From Virgibacillus proomii (lineage in GTDB: Bacteria; Bacillota; Bacilli; Bacillales; Amphibacillaceae): a stretch of DNA of 64,000 bases. Of this stretch, positions 63,636-64,000 are shown one piece after another. Under the pieces are notes generated by a model. The model saw only the letters and a program-made list of their open reading frames with translations. It was not told the origin of the DNA and made no database searches. A program made the translations under genes and the position numbers. Location: the NCBI RefSeq assembly GCF_018916875.1, contig NZ_JAHLNO010000006.1, forward strand, positions 1 through 64,000, read 5' to 3'. Every line of letters starts with the position of its first letter. The first letter of the stretch is position 1.

Positions 63636-63800
63636 AAGCAGTATGCTTTAGTGCTACGAGGTGAACCCTAGGAGGATAGTGAAGGATCCAACTGCAGGTC
63701 AAATGTCCGATTCTGTCAGAGGCCTTTAGGTCATACCCTTGCGGTACTAACAATCAGTTGAGGATAAAAGGAAACACCACTGATTGAAGATTCACTTTAT
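63636..63800 (-). repeat. Solo repeat B unit (minus orientation)
   Basis: CTACGAGGTGAACCCTAGGA, AACTGCAGGTCAAATGTCCG, linker GGCCTTTAGGTCATACCC and GGTACTAAC, hairpin 1 63751-63758 with 63779-63786 (8 bp), GATTCACTTTAT. No head or tail. Confidence 0.75.
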
Positions 63801-63906
63801 TAATCAATTCTTACTGACTATATGCAGATTTCAAAGATTTTAGCTCTAGTTTGAATAAAATATTGAATTATATAAACACTAAAAATTAACTTTCATTAAA
63901 AAAGTC

Positions 63907-63935
63907 TTGATTTCAAGGTGTAAACATGGTAAATT
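63907..63935 (+). promoter_or_regulatory. Strong outward promoter, possibly for an rRNA operon
   Basis: TTGATT (63907-63912), 17 bp, TAAATT (63930-63935), with TGG before the -10. A small GTTGCTT/AAGCAAC hairpin (63943-63960) follows. In B. subtilis rRNA genes follow lysS; the target here lies beyond the window. Confidence 0.4.
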
Positions 63936-64000
63936 AATTATCGTTGCTTGAGTAAGCAACAACTTAAATAAAAATGATCGATTAAAAAAATTATTAAAAA

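Overview
The window comes from a low-GC Firmicute, most likely a spore-forming Bacillaceae near Virgibacillus/Oceanobacillus (family level is strong; the genus is inference from protein similarity as I remember it). Gene order follows the Bacillus subtilis dnaX-to-lysS chromosome arm almost gene for gene, and many sporulation genes are present (bofA, csfB, yabG, sspF, spoVG, fin, spoVT, yabP, yabQ, spoIIE).

Layout: an IS110-family transposase end (1-285) replaces what lies upstream of dnaX in B. subtilis. Then come dnaX-yaaK-recR-yaaL, bofA, csfB, and yaaO-tmk-darA-yaaR / holB-ricT-yabA-yabB-yazA-rsmI (3-13 kb); abrB on the minus strand with a Spo0A-type promoter; metG, tatD, yabE, rnmV-rsmA, yabG, veg, sspF, ispE, purR, spoVG, glmU-prs, ctc, pth, fin, mfd, spoVT (14-36 kb); yabM-yabN-rqcP and yabP-yabQ-divIC, yabR (36-41 kb); an inverted elongator tRNA-Met with its own promoter and terminator; spoIIE, yabS-yabT, tilS-hpt-ftsH, coaX-hslO-yacD-cysK, folP-folB-folK-yazB-dusB and lysS (43-63 kb). 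The last 700 bp carry a repeat unit and a strong promoter pointing out of the window. The genes are mainly replication/repair, RNA modification and translation, folate, cell division and sporulation control, in short co-oriented operons with 4-32 nt overlaps.

The unusual part is between the genes. Intergenic regions are crowded with several short non-coding repeat families: an approximately 92 bp two-hairpin element (A, eight copies, seven in the direction of transcription, ending in a terminator-like hairpin); a 120-185 bp modular element (B) whose terminal hairpins change sequence while staying paired around a conserved linker; a head module (C), a tail module (E) and a 60 bp tandem repeat (D) which join with B into composite units of about 380-740 bp. 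These units sit where genes known from B. subtilis are missing (yabJ between purR and spoVG; pabB-pabA-pabC between cysK and folP; xpaC-yaaN before yaaO). I do not recognise these families. They are the best candidate for something undescribed here; the coding content is ordinary core genome.

Starts were moved to internal codons wherever a Shine-Dalgarno sequence and family length supported it. All promoter and terminator calls were made by eye.
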